64,000 nt of DNA from Isoptericola sp044389085 (GCF_044389085.1 NZ_JBIRXP010000003.1:689011-753010); one strand, 5' to 3'; shown: positions 44,701 to 51,599, counted from the stretch's first letter. Notes: generated from the sequence alone by a model not told the origin. Numbers and translations: made by a program.

Positions 44701-45022
44701 CGCAGCGGTTACGCGGCGCATGCACTACTCGCACGTGCACCTCGCGTTGGCCAACGGAGGCGGCGTCCGCGGCAAGGGCACCGGCACGTCCGACGAGATC
44801 CCCGCGTGGCTGTCGAACGGTGAGCACGTCCTCACCGCGTCGGACGTCCGCAAGCTCGGCGGCCAGTCCGCTGTCTACCGCTGGCGCGACGCCATCCAGG
44901 CCGGCTCCTTCAAGTTCGACACGACGGATGCGTACGCATTCGGCGGGCCCGTGCAGAGCCGACGCAACACCCGTACCCGCAACACCGTCATCCCGTCCCT
45001 TCGAAACGGAGAGCTCTCATGA
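41741..45022 (+). CDS. Tail tape measure protein with C-terminal peptidase-like domain
   Basis: The 1093-aa protein starts with the TP901-type tape measure core (about 60-340, ATGGATAAELAKLREKAIELG, NMLKAGVTAQDAL). Hydrophobic segments follow near 385-410 and 430-445, then coiled-coil and short beta repeats (EADGSVTIRAKDG, ESDGSVTIKGKD). Residues about 905-1005 have SGYRPG, YHGMGRAIDI and HYSHVHLA, the M15/VanY-like metal-ligand pattern of a peptidoglycan-cleaving domain. It sets tail length and may open the cell wall at infection. GGAGG lies 5-6 nt before ATG 41741. About 1100 aa predicts a long flexible tail. Confidence 0.9.
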   Translation: MADRSIRIVMSASVQGLVNGFKTAGTAAKNLNEKLVQNEQAARDVTTSLGLIGAGALAGAGVAVKTFASFDKQMSAVKATGGATAAELAKLREKAIELGASTSFSASEAAAGIENMLKAGVTAQDALGGGLKGALDLAASGALSVAEAAEIAAGTMTQFKLGGEDVTHIADLLAAGAGKAMGNVSDLAGALKYAGVPVAQLGVSLEETVGTLALFAKNSIVSEQAGTSLRSMVSSLTSPSKDAAKEMEQLGINVFDGQGKFIGLAGTAEQLKTRMSGLTDQERANSLGRIFGNESLQAANVLYDAGAKKVQEMTAAVNDQGYAARTAAARLDNLSGDIEAFGGAIESAFIKAGSGGNDVLRGLTQGTTNLVNALGSIDGTVLSGLTIALGGGGALALAAGGFGKLVIGANNANTALKNLGVSWKTVGKFASVAGGLVGVAAIGLTVWAESAAKARSDTEEYIATLDALGETTDDTLRTMSTRLSEDRGTFFTNLFGKNPGSILEQAKEIGVATEDVQAAILGNEGAYNKVAAAAERYAATNEARVNGTMLNSAQYAERFTAAIDGQAKSLSDGQKEQALKAQADEEAGVAQQAIKENYATTTGAIDEQVASLESLIAAQLEAAGVVLSAREAQRAYQESLDAAKKALKDNGETLDNGTEKGRANQEALDGIAKSALDVAASMEQNGASQEKVQRTVKKARREFIDMATDMGMPIKKARELADDLGLVPGSYKADIEVNTAAASAGLRDFLTKVEQADGTLKIKGDGAPAKQKLEDVTTQVNEADGSVTIRAKDGTAIATLSDYTAKINESDGSVTIKGKDKQGRETVLKLTSWVGEQGSAIKVDADTEDAKDKVGKLAKQILQLPDKKITVTADTRVTGPGMTTGGLPWGDGEGAGWTGSTPRGVSQMSKAVRSMDPGARITSGYRPGAVTATGYPSYHGMGRAIDIVSPNMGRTFDLLARAFGSRAKELYYTPRGFIRNGRRTNDVAAVTRRMHYSHVHLALANGGGVRGKGTGTSDEIPAWLSNGEHVLTASDVRKLGGQSAVYRWRDAIQAGSFKFDTTDAYAFGGPVQSRRNTRTRNTVIPSLRNGELS

Positions 45023-45828
45023 CCCTCATTGCTATCGGCACTACGCCGACGTCCGCACGCATCATGACGGACACTTGGGCGTACACCCTGGACGCGACCC
45101 AGCTTGCCCACTGCACGAAGGTCGTGCCCCTGCTCCATCTGGACGCCATGGTCGCGACCGCGGGGAACGTCGCCTTCGGCGACCTGTGGGCCGCAGCCGC
45201 TATGTCTGGCGGGACCGTGACCCCCGACTTCGACCAGTTCGTCGCCTGGGCGCCGGGTAGGCTTCGGGAGATCGGCGAGTTCATGCTCGGTGAGGAAGAC
45301 GAGGCGCTTGTGCTGCACGTGGGACGCTCGGCGGCTCATGGCGGCTACGTAACCGTCGCGCACTCGTCGTATAACGACTTCGAGCCCGAGGTGCTCGGCG
45401 ACTACTTCATCCACCCGTCGCCGTTCGACAGCCGTGTCTCGAACCACGAGGCCGCGCGCATCCGCCGCGCGATCGACGGGCTCGAGGGCCTCATGATCGG
45501 CGACGACGAACCCTGGGACACCACCGTCGACCGGGACAATCTCGCTTTCATGCTCGAGCAGCCCGTCGGCACCGCGCCGACGTCGACCGCCGGATGGGTC
45601 AACCTCGCGGAGAAGGCCCGCCTGCACCGGTCTCGCAAGGCAGTCGCGATCGGCGGTATGAAGGTGCTCGTCGGTGGCAAGGTGCACCTGACAACCCTCG
45701 ATCGCCAGGGCCTCACCCAGCGGGTCATTCACGAGTTCAACGACCAGGGCGACGAGCTGCTCGAGGTGCTGCGAGGCACCGACCACCCCCTCGCCATTGC
45801 AGCAGAGGAGGCGCTGGTCGATGGGTGA
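45019..45828 (+). CDS. Proteasome beta-like Ntn-hydrolase candidate
   Basis: The 269-aa frame overlaps the tape measure stop (ATGA), so translation is coupled. It begins MTLIAIGTTPTSARIMTD. If Met is removed, Thr becomes residue 1, Asp (TD) is residue 17 and Lys (CTK) is residue 33, exactly the Thr1/Asp17/Lys33 spacing of proteasome beta and HslV subunits. The following TAGN corresponds to the conserved AG segment. This suggests an Ntn-hydrolase fold with an unknown substrate. Tail genes occasionally encode such proteins, but the assignment needs a structure prediction. A minor tail protein is the alternative. Confidence 0.55.
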   Translation: MTLIAIGTTPTSARIMTDTWAYTLDATQLAHCTKVVPLLHLDAMVATAGNVAFGDLWAAAAMSGGTVTPDFDQFVAWAPGRLREIGEFMLGEEDEALVLHVGRSAAHGGYVTVAHSSYNDFEPEVLGDYFIHPSPFDSRVSNHEAARIRRAIDGLEGLMIGDDEPWDTTVDRDNLAFMLEQPVGTAPTSTAGWVNLAEKARLHRSRKAVAIGGMKVLVGGKVHLTTLDRQGLTQRVIHEFNDQGDELLEVLRGTDHPLAIAAEEALVDG

Positions 45829-46090
45829 AACTCGCCACACTACGGTTGGCATGCATGCGGGATCCTGGCAATATCGAAGCATGGCCCTCATGCACCCACT
45901 CCCGCGGACCGATGCCGAACGCGCGTCGCGATGGCTGGCGACCGTGGGCAACGACGGCCTGACACCGTCGCAGCGGGAAGCCTCTGCGCGACGGTTCCGG
46001 GAGACCACCGGCGCCCCCCTGTCGCGGGACGAGGGCGAAGCGATCCGTGCCTGGCGAGCCAGGAAGCGTGAGCAGTCTCGACTGGCGTGA
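45821..46090 (+). CDS. Small protein of unknown function
   Basis: The 89-aa frame from ATG 45821 overlaps the previous stop by 8 nt and has AGAGGAGG about 9 nt upstream. The C-terminal half is basic and helical (SQREASARRFRETTG, EAIRAWRARKREQSR) and could bind nucleic acid or a partner protein. No family is recognised. Confidence 0.55.
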   Translation: MGETRHTTVGMHAGSWQYRSMALMHPLPRTDAERASRWLATVGNDGLTPSQREASARRFRETTGAPLSRDEGEAIRAWRARKREQSRLA

Positions 46091-46601
46091 CGCCGAACGC
46101 AGCGATCATGCCGAGCTGAGCGAATGGATCTGCGCCGATCCTCCAAAGAAGATTTTCGACTCGAGCATCGGACGCAGCTACCACCCTGAGCAATGGGCGC
46201 TCGACGTGCAGTCCGAGATTCGCGACTTGTGTCCGCCGGTAGGCGGGGACGACCGCCTCGTGCTTGCTCGGGACGATCGCGGGATCGTAGGTGTCGCGTA
46301 CTTCGGGTTCGACCGCGGCGAGGGTGAGTTCCACATGCGCGGCTTAGCCGTCGCGGTGCGCGCCCGGCGTCAGGGCATCGGCAAGCAAGGTCTTACGTTC
46401 GCACTCGATGAGATCTTGGCCTGGCGGGCCGAACTCCAAGTGGATGGTGGCGTGTTCGCCAGGGTCCACGAGGACAACGCCCCTAGCCAGGCTCTGCTAG
46501 GTCTGGCCGGATTCGAGTACATCGGGGTGACGAACCAGTACCACCTGCAGATCTGGGCTCTCGACCTGGCCATCGAGGCGGGCCTGATCATCGAAGTCTG
46601 A
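46068..46601 (+). CDS. GNAT family N-acetyltransferase
   Basis: The roughly 177-aa protein has acetyl-CoA motif A (RGLAVAVRARRQGIGKQGL, with the Q/RxxGxG/A loop) and motif B (NAPSQALLGLAGFEYIG). The start is GTG 46068; GTG 46047 is an alternative. It overlaps the preceding gene by 23 nt. In a phage setting it may modify a host protein or nucleotide, or be a cargo (morphon) gene that benefits the lysogen. The substrate is unknown. Confidence 0.8.
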   Translation: MSSLDWRDAERSDHAELSEWICADPPKKIFDSSIGRSYHPEQWALDVQSEIRDLCPPVGGDDRLVLARDDRGIVGVAYFGFDRGEGEFHMRGLAVAVRARRQGIGKQGLTFALDEILAWRAELQVDGGVFARVHEDNAPSQALLGLAGFEYIGVTNQYHLQIWALDLAIEAGLIIEV

Positions 46602-46625
46602 GGACGTCTCTGCTTGCCCTGTGCG

Positions 46626-46823
46626 TCAACGCCGCTCGCTCGGAAGACTCTCGATCCAGGCTTCGAGCTCGGCATGCAGGATCACCGGCTTGCTGTTGAC
46701 GTAGTGGACGGCGAGGTCGCCCCGCGACACTGCCTCTCGGATCAGCGTCTCGGAAACGTCCGTGGCGAGCGCAGCCCTCTTGTAGCCGTGGCTCACTGCC
46801 TTGATCTCGTAGGTCTCGCTCAT
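46626..46823 (-). CDS. Small HTH DNA-binding protein (AlpA/excisionase-like)
   Basis: The 65-aa protein (ATG 46823) contains VSHGYKRAALATDVSETLIREAVSRGDLAVHYVNSKPVILHAELEAWIESL, the helix-turn-helix and wing of the excisionase/MerR-like group. It is encoded leftward near the right end with the gene at 46919. A second directionality factor or regulator of the right end is a reasonable guess. Confidence 0.65.
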   Translation of the reverse strand: MSETYEIKAVSHGYKRAALATDVSETLIREAVSRGDLAVHYVNSKPVILHAELEAWIESLPSERR

Positions 46824-46918
46824 GAGTCGGACATTGCCGCAGGTCAGAGCGCTAGGCAACACCTACGCCTCGCCCACACAGCAACCTGTGGGAGGGCCCT
46901 AGATTCCGGTGGGTGTCA

Positions 46919-47134
46919 TCACGGGAGACGCTTCCGCGACGTCCGCGGGGCCGGAGCGACACGGGAACGATCAAGGTAGTCGGCCAAGTCCTGCTCAGAG
47001 AACAAGATCGAGCGGTCGATCTGGTGGTGGGGGATGCGTTCGACCCGGTAGTTCCGGAGCACCCAGTCGCGGGACTTGCGAATGCGGGCGCCGAACTGAG
47101 CCGGCGTCATCAGATCTGAAACCTCGTCGCTCAT
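46919..47134 (-). CDS. Small HTH DNA-binding protein (excisionase-like)
   Basis: The 71-aa protein (ATG 47134) has LMTPAQFGARIRKSRDWVLRNYRVERIPHHQIDRSILFSEQDLADYL, again a MerR-type winged HTH. It is the first gene inside the right end, divergent from the truncated cpaF, with the integrase arm-like repeats in its upstream region. It may act in excision or repress the right-end promoter. Confidence 0.65.
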   Translation of the reverse strand: MSDEVSDLMTPAQFGARIRKSRDWVLRNYRVERIPHHQIDRSILFSEQDLADYLDRSRVAPAPRTSRKRLP

Positions 47135-47148
47135 GACCGGAGCGTGTC

Positions 47149-47172
47149 GCAGTCCGCAGAGAGTCCGCAAGA
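47149..47172. repeat. Candidate integrase arm-type sites, right end
   Basis: GCAGTCCGCAGA and GAGTCCGCAAGA lie in tandem. The left end has GCAGTCCGCAGA and GCATCCGCAGGA at 36654-36677, 43 nt inside attL. Matching pairs near both ends suggest integrase arm-binding sites. Confidence 0.5.
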
Positions 47173-47256
47173 GGCCCTCAAGCGGCGGCTCCACCCCAGC
47201 GCCTGCCAACCTAGAAACCGCGGAATTCCAACGCCGTTCGCGCGTACCGTTCCTAT

Positions 47257-48264
47257 ATGGACGTCGATGGTGAGTCCTGGATCAACTCGCCGGCCAAGGT
47301 CTTCGTCGCCCGGCGCGGGGTCCCCGAGCTCACGACGACGATCCTCACGGCCGCGCAGGTGCGCGACCTCGTGGAGCGGATGCTCAAGGCGTCCGGGCGC
47401 CGCCTGGACCTCAGCAGCCCCTTCGTCGACGCCTCGCTCCCGGGTGGCGAACGGTTGCACGTGGTCATCCCTGACGTCACCCGGCACGACATGGCCGTCA
47501 ACATCCGCAAGCACCTCGTGCGCGCGGACCACCTCGACCACCTGGTGCGGCTGGGCTCGCTCACGCCGCACGCCGCGGCCTTCCTCGACGCTGCCGTGCG
47601 CGCGGGCCTCAACGTCCTGGTCTCGGGAGCCACGCAGGCGGGCAAGACGACGATGCTCAACGCCCTCGCCGGCTCGATCCCCGCAGGGCAGCGGGTGATC
47701 TCCTGCGAGGAGGTGTTCGAGGTGCGGTTCGCGGCGCGCGACCACGTGGCCATGCAGTGCAGGCAGCCCAGCCTGGAGGGCACCGGCGAGATCCCGCTGC
47801 GCCGCCTCGTCAAGGAGGCGCTGCGGATGCGCCCCGACCGGATCGTCATCGGCGAGGTGCGCGAGGCCGAGAGCTTCGACATGCTCGTGGCGCTCAACGC
47901 CGGCATCCCCGGGATGTGCACCGTGCACGCGAACTCGGCGCGCGAGGCGGTCACGAAGATGTGCACGCTGCCGCTGCTCGCGGGCGAGAACGTCTCCGAC
48001 CGCTTCGTGGTCCCGACGGTCGCGTCGGCGATCGACCTCGTGGTCCATCTCGACGTCTCCTCCGACGGAGCGCGCCAGGTGCGGGAGGTCGTGGCCGTGA
48101 CGGGCCGGGTCGAGGGGGACCGCGTCGAGACCGCCGGGATCTTCCACCGGCTGCCCGCGGAGGAGGGCGGCGACCTGGTGCGCGGCGACGGCTTCCCGCC
48201 GGGCGAGGAGCGCTTCTCGCGCGCCGGGGTCGACGTCCGCGCGCTGCTGGCCGGCGGCCGCTGA
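47257..48264 (+). pseudogene. cpaF: 3' part of the CpaF/TadA pilus ATPase gene
   Basis: From the right att core this frame holds the ATPase domain: GATQAGKTT is Walker A (about residues 124-132 of the fragment), RIVIGEVREAES includes Walker B, and CTVHANSAREAV is the His box. It lacks the N-terminal helical domain now at 36325. An ATG at 47257, inside the element and in frame, could start a 335-aa truncated ATPase (MDVDGESWINSP...), but no ribosome site precedes it. The stop overlaps the tadB start. In the intact gene the protein powers Flp/Tad pilus assembly or secretion. Confidence 0.88.
47277..47291 (+). repeat. attR core
   Basis: CTGGATCAACTCGCC is identical to attL and in the same codon phase, so recombination between the two restores cpaF. 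Confidence 0.9.
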
Positions 48265-49121
48265 TGGGGGTCGTCGTGGGGCTGCTGCTCGGGGCGGGCC
48301 TGACGTGCGTGTGGCTGGCGTGCTGGGAGGCGCCGGCACGTTCCCGCCGTCGTGCCGGGCGGTCCGCGGCCGTGCAGGACCTGCTGGTGCAGGCCGGCGC
48401 GCCGTCCGTGACCCCGGCGGCGCTGTGGTGGCTCAGCGCGACGGCGGGCGTCGTCGTGCTGCTCGCCGGGTTGGCGCTGACGCGCTCGCCCGCCATCGCC
48501 GCCTGCTTCGCGCTCATGGCGGCCGGCGCGCCGGAGCTGATGGTCAGGGTGCGGGCCAGGAAGCGGCGCCGGGACCTGCGGGAGGTCTGGCCCGAGGTGG
48601 TCGACCACCTCGCGTCGGGCGTGCGGGCGGGGCTCTCGCTGCCCGAGGCGGTGGCCCAGCTGAGCGAGCGCGGCCCGGTGGAGCTCCGCGAGCCGTTCGC
48701 GCGGTTCGCGGCGGACTACCGTGCCACCGGGCGCTTCGGGGAGTGCCTCGACCTGCTCAAAGCCCGGCTCGCCGACCCGGTGGCCGACCGGATCGTCGAG
48801 GCGCTGAGGCTGACGCGCGAGGTGGGCGGCACCGACCTGGGGCGCCTGCTGCGCACCCTGTCGTCCTTCCTGCGGGAGGACGCGCGCACCCGCGGGGAGC
48901 TCGAGGCGCGCCAGTCCTGGACCGTGAACGGGGCTCGGCTGGCGGCGGCCGGCCCCTGGGTCGTCCTGGCGTTCCTCGCGACGCGACCGGAGACGGCCCA
49001 GGCGTACAACTCCGCGACGGGCGTCGCGGTCCTCGCGGCGGGGGCCGGTACCTCGGCCCTCGCCTACTGGCTGATGCGCCGCATCGGGCAGCTGCCCGAG
49101 GAAGGTCGGGTGCTGCGATGA
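48264..49121 (+). CDS. tadB: Type II secretion F family inner-membrane protein TadB
   Basis: The 285-aa protein has membrane helices at the N-terminus (two) and C-terminus (two) and a central T2SSF domain (about 105-225, WPEVVDHLASGVRAGLSLPEAV, then REVGGTDLGRLLRTLSSF). It forms with TadC the platform that CpaF drives. ATG 48264 overlaps the cpaF stop (TGATG), and its own stop overlaps tadC (ATGA). With cpaF split, expression depends on read-through or a promoter in the element's right end. Confidence 0.88.
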   Translation: MGVVVGLLLGAGLTCVWLACWEAPARSRRRAGRSAAVQDLLVQAGAPSVTPAALWWLSATAGVVVLLAGLALTRSPAIAACFALMAAGAPELMVRVRARKRRRDLREVWPEVVDHLASGVRAGLSLPEAVAQLSERGPVELREPFARFAADYRATGRFGECLDLLKARLADPVADRIVEALRLTREVGGTDLGRLLRTLSSFLREDARTRGELEARQSWTVNGARLAAAGPWVVLAFLATRPETAQAYNSATGVAVLAAGAGTSALAYWLMRRIGQLPEEGRVLR

Positions 49122-50059
49122 CGGTCCCCGGCCTCTCGGGCGTCGGAGCGCTCGTCGGTCTGCTCGGCGGCCTCGGCCTCCTGCTCGTGGTCGCGCGGCT
49201 GCGCGCCCGCCGGACGACGCTCGACCAGAGGCTCGCTCCGGCGCTGCGCCCGCGCGACGCCACGTCCGGGCTGTTGCGGGAGCAGCCCATCCACACGCCC
49301 TTCCCCGTGGTGGAGCGGCTGGTCGCCCCGTGGGTGGCGGACGCCTCGCACTGGTTCGAGCGCCTCGGGTCGTCCCGGGTGGACGTGCGCCGGCGCCTCG
49401 ACCGGGCGGGCTGGCAGGAGAGCGTCGAGGCGTTCCGGGTGCGGCAGGTCGTCTCGACCGCCCTGGGACTCGCGACCGGCCTGCTGTTCGCGCTGCTCCT
49501 CGCCGCCACGCGCGGGTCCGCGCCCGTCCCGCTGGCGGCGCTCGTGCTGCTCTGCGGCGCCGGCGGGTTCGTCCTGTGCGACCAGTGGCTGAGCCGCGCC
49601 GTCCAACGACGCGAGGAACGGATGCTCGCGGAGTTCCCCACCATCGCGGAGCTGCTCGCCCTCGCGGTCACAGCGGGCGAGGGACCGGTGCCCGCCCTGG
49701 AACGGGTCGCCGCGACGGCCCGGGGCGAGCTCTCCGGCGAGATCGGCGCGATGCTGGCGGACGTCAGGGCCGGGGCACCCATCGCGACCGCCCTCACCGC
49801 GATGGCCGACCGGACCGGGCTGCCGTCGCTCACGCGCTTCGCCGAGGGCGTCGCCGTCGCGCTCGAGCGCGGCACGCCGCTCGCCGACGTGCTGCGCGCA
49901 CAGGCCCAGGACGTGCGCGAGTCCGGCCGCCGCGCGCTGATGGAGGCGGGGGGCAAGAAGGAGGTCACGATGCTCGTGCCCGTGGTCTTCCTCATCCTGC
50001 CGATCACCGTCGTCTTCGCCGTCTTCCCGTCCCTCGCCACCTTGCAGATCGGGCTGTGA
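49118..50059 (+). CDS. tadC: Type II secretion F family inner-membrane protein TadC
   Basis: The 313-aa protein begins with a membrane helix (GALVGLLGGLGLLLVVARL), two more near residues 110-150, a T2SSF domain (about 170-285, EFPTIAELLALAVTAGEGPVPALERV) and a final helix (VPVVFLILPITVVFAVFPSL), the standard TadC layout. The start overlaps the tadB stop by 4 bp. It is the platform partner of TadB. Confidence 0.88.
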   Translation: MTVPGLSGVGALVGLLGGLGLLLVVARLRARRTTLDQRLAPALRPRDATSGLLREQPIHTPFPVVERLVAPWVADASHWFERLGSSRVDVRRRLDRAGWQESVEAFRVRQVVSTALGLATGLLFALLLAATRGSAPVPLAALVLLCGAGGFVLCDQWLSRAVQRREERMLAEFPTIAELLALAVTAGEGPVPALERVAATARGELSGEIGAMLADVRAGAPIATALTAMADRTGLPSLTRFAEGVAVALERGTPLADVLRAQAQDVRESGRRALMEAGGKKEVTMLVPVVFLILPITVVFAVFPSLATLQIGL

Positions 50060-50118
50060 GCGTGCGCACCGACACCCCGACCCACCGCCGCCACGCGGCA
50101 CCACCGAGAGGAACGACC

Positions 50119-50307
50119 ATGCACGACGAGACCGACGACCTGGGGCACGGGCTCCCCGCCGCCGACGACCCCGAGCGGGGCGACGTGCCCGGCTGGGTCC
50201 TCGTGACCCTGATGACGGCCGGGCTGGTCGTCGCCCTGTGGGCGATCGCCGGTCCGCTGCTCGAGGACACCTTCACCCGCGCGATCACGAGCGTCACAGG
50301 CCCCTGA
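50119..50307 (+). CDS. flp: Small Flp pilin-like protein
   Basis: The 62-aa product has an acidic N-terminus and one hydrophobic segment (VPGWVLVTLMTAGLVVALWAIAGPLL, about 24-48), ending SVTGP. Size and place after tadC match Flp pilins. It lacks a clear leader-peptidase site and the usual Glu-Tyr after cleavage, so it may be a divergent pilin or an accessory protein. GAGAGGA precedes ATG 50119 by 6 nt. Confidence 0.65.
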   Translation: MHDETDDLGHGLPAADDPERGDVPGWVLVTLMTAGLVVALWAIAGPLLEDTFTRAITSVTGP

Positions 50308-50308
50308 C

Positions 50309-50713
50309 GTGGCGATCGGCAGGCTGCACCACCTGGTGGTCGACTGCCCGGAGCCGCGAGCCCTCGCGGCGTTCTGGTCGGCGGTGCTCGGCCAGGAGGT
50401 CACGTACGCGGACGAGGACTTCGTCGTCGTGGCGCCCAGCGACCGTCACTCCGGTCTCGCGTTCCAGCGTGCCCCCGACCACCAGGCACCGCACTGGGGC
50501 GACCCGGCGCGGCCGCAGCAGATGCATCTCGACGTCATGGTCGACGACGTCCCCGTGGCGCACGCGCGCGTGCTCGGGCTCGGGGCGCGCAGGCTCACCG
50601 CCGCCGCGCCGGGGGCGGGGGAGGGCGACGTGTACGCCGACCCTGCCGGGCACCCCTTCTGCCTCGTCCCGCGACCGGGGTGGGCGTCTCCGGTCGAGGA
50701 GGACCGGGCGTGA
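50309..50713 (+). CDS. VOC/glyoxalase-fold protein
   Basis: The 134-aa protein has the glyoxalase/bleomycin-resistance fold: LHHLVVDCPEPRALAAFWSAVLG at the N-terminus, MHLDVMVDDV in the second half and DPAGHPFCLV at the end. It starts 1 nt after the pilin stop, and its stop overlaps the TadE gene (GTGA). The presence of a small-molecule-binding enzyme within a pilus operon is odd. The role is unknown. Confidence 0.85.
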   Translation: MAIGRLHHLVVDCPEPRALAAFWSAVLGQEVTYADEDFVVVAPSDRHSGLAFQRAPDHQAPHWGDPARPQQMHLDVMVDDVPVAHARVLGLGARRLTAAAPGAGEGDVYADPAGHPFCLVPRPGWASPVEEDRA

Positions 50714-51132
50714 CAGGACCGGGCGTGACGGAACGGGGCGTGGCGAGGTCTTCCGGGCGGGTGGACGGCGAGAGGGGCTCCGCCGTCGCCGAGTTCGTCA
50801 TGGTGTCCGCGCTGGTGCTCGCGCTCTTCCTCGCGGTGGTGCAGGTCGCGCTGGCGATGCACGTCCGGGCGCTGGCGATCGACGCCGCGGCGGAGGGCGC
50901 GCGCGTGGCCGCGCGGGCAGACCGTGACCTGTCGAGCGGTGTCGCCCGGACGAAGGACCTGCTCGGCGCGTCGCTCGGCGACCGGTACACCGACGACGTG
51001 TCCGTGCGGCAGACGGTGCAGGACGGGCTCGACGTGGTGGAGGTGACGGTGCGGGTGCCGCTGCCGGTGGTCGGCCTGATCGGACCGTCCGGAGCGCTCA
51101 CGCTCCAGGGCCACGCGCTGGAGGAGGCGTGA
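50710..51132 (+). CDS. tadE: TadE-like pseudopilin
   Basis: The 140-aa protein has a TadE domain: ERGSAVAEFVMVSALVLALFLAVVQVAL, where the Gly-Ser before a hydrophobic helix with Glu at +5 fits prepilin peptidase processing. The C-terminal part is beta-rich and extracellular. The GTG at 50710 overlaps the VOC stop; GTG 50725 is an alternative. It is a minor pilin of the Tad system. Confidence 0.85.
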   Translation: MTGPGVTERGVARSSGRVDGERGSAVAEFVMVSALVLALFLAVVQVALAMHVRALAIDAAAEGARVAARADRDLSSGVARTKDLLGASLGDRYTDDVSVRQTVQDGLDVVEVTVRVPLPVVGLIGPSGALTLQGHALEEA

Positions 51133-51599
51133 CAGCCCCGACGGGACCGGCCCGCGAGGCCGAGGCGCGCGACCCGGAGGCGGGCGCCGCGCTCGTGGAG
51201 TTCCTCGGCACGGCGGTGCTGCTCCTGGTCCCGCTGGTGTACCTGGTGCTCACCGTCGCGCAGGTGCAGGCCGGGGCGTTCGCGGTCGAGGGCGCCGCGC
51301 GGGAGGCGGGCCGGGCGATGGTCACGGCGGAGTCCTCGGAGGCCGGGGCGGAGCGCGCTCGTGCGGCCGTGGGGATCGCCTTCGGCGACCAGGGGTTCGC
51401 GGTCGCCGACGGCTCCGTGACCCTGGAGTGCTCGGCCGACCCGTGCCTCACGCCCGGCGCGACGGTGGGGGTCCGCACCCGACTGGCGGTGCCGCTGCCG
51501 TTCGTGCCGGAGGCCCTGCGGGGGTGGGTGCCGCTGGAGGTCCCGGTCACCGCCACGCACGTCGCGACGGTCGACGAGTACGGGACGGCGCGGCCATGA
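51129..51599 (+). CDS. TadE/TadF-like pseudopilin
   Basis: The 156-aa protein begins with a disordered stretch, then EAGAALVEFLGTAVLLLVPLVYLVLTVAQ, again a Glu shortly after a Gly/Ala near the helix start. The soluble part has two cysteines (ECSADPC) that could form a disulfide outside the cell. Its start and stop overlap both neighbours by 4 bp. Confidence 0.8.
   Translation: MTAPTGPAREAEARDPEAGAALVEFLGTAVLLLVPLVYLVLTVAQVQAGAFAVEGAAREAGRAMVTAESSEAGAERARAAVGIAFGDQGFAVADGSVTLECSADPCLTPGATVGVRTRLAVPLPFVPEALRGWVPLEVPVTATHVATVDEYGTARP

Larger units (their letters stand above)
36597..47291. mobile_element. Integrated prophage-like element in cpaF (10.68 kb)
   Basis: The element runs from the left copy to the right copy of CTGGATCAACTCGCC. 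Gene order is integrase and XRE repressor (leftward), then excisionase, replication-like gene, scaffold, major capsid, tape measure, Ntn-hydrolase-like protein and GNAT (rightward), and two small HTH genes (leftward) at the right end. Codon use looks less GC-extreme than the flanks. Structural genes are present without terminase, portal, protease, tail tube, baseplate or endolysin genes. Either it is a decayed prophage or a satellite-like element depending on a helper phage. Confidence 0.88.
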
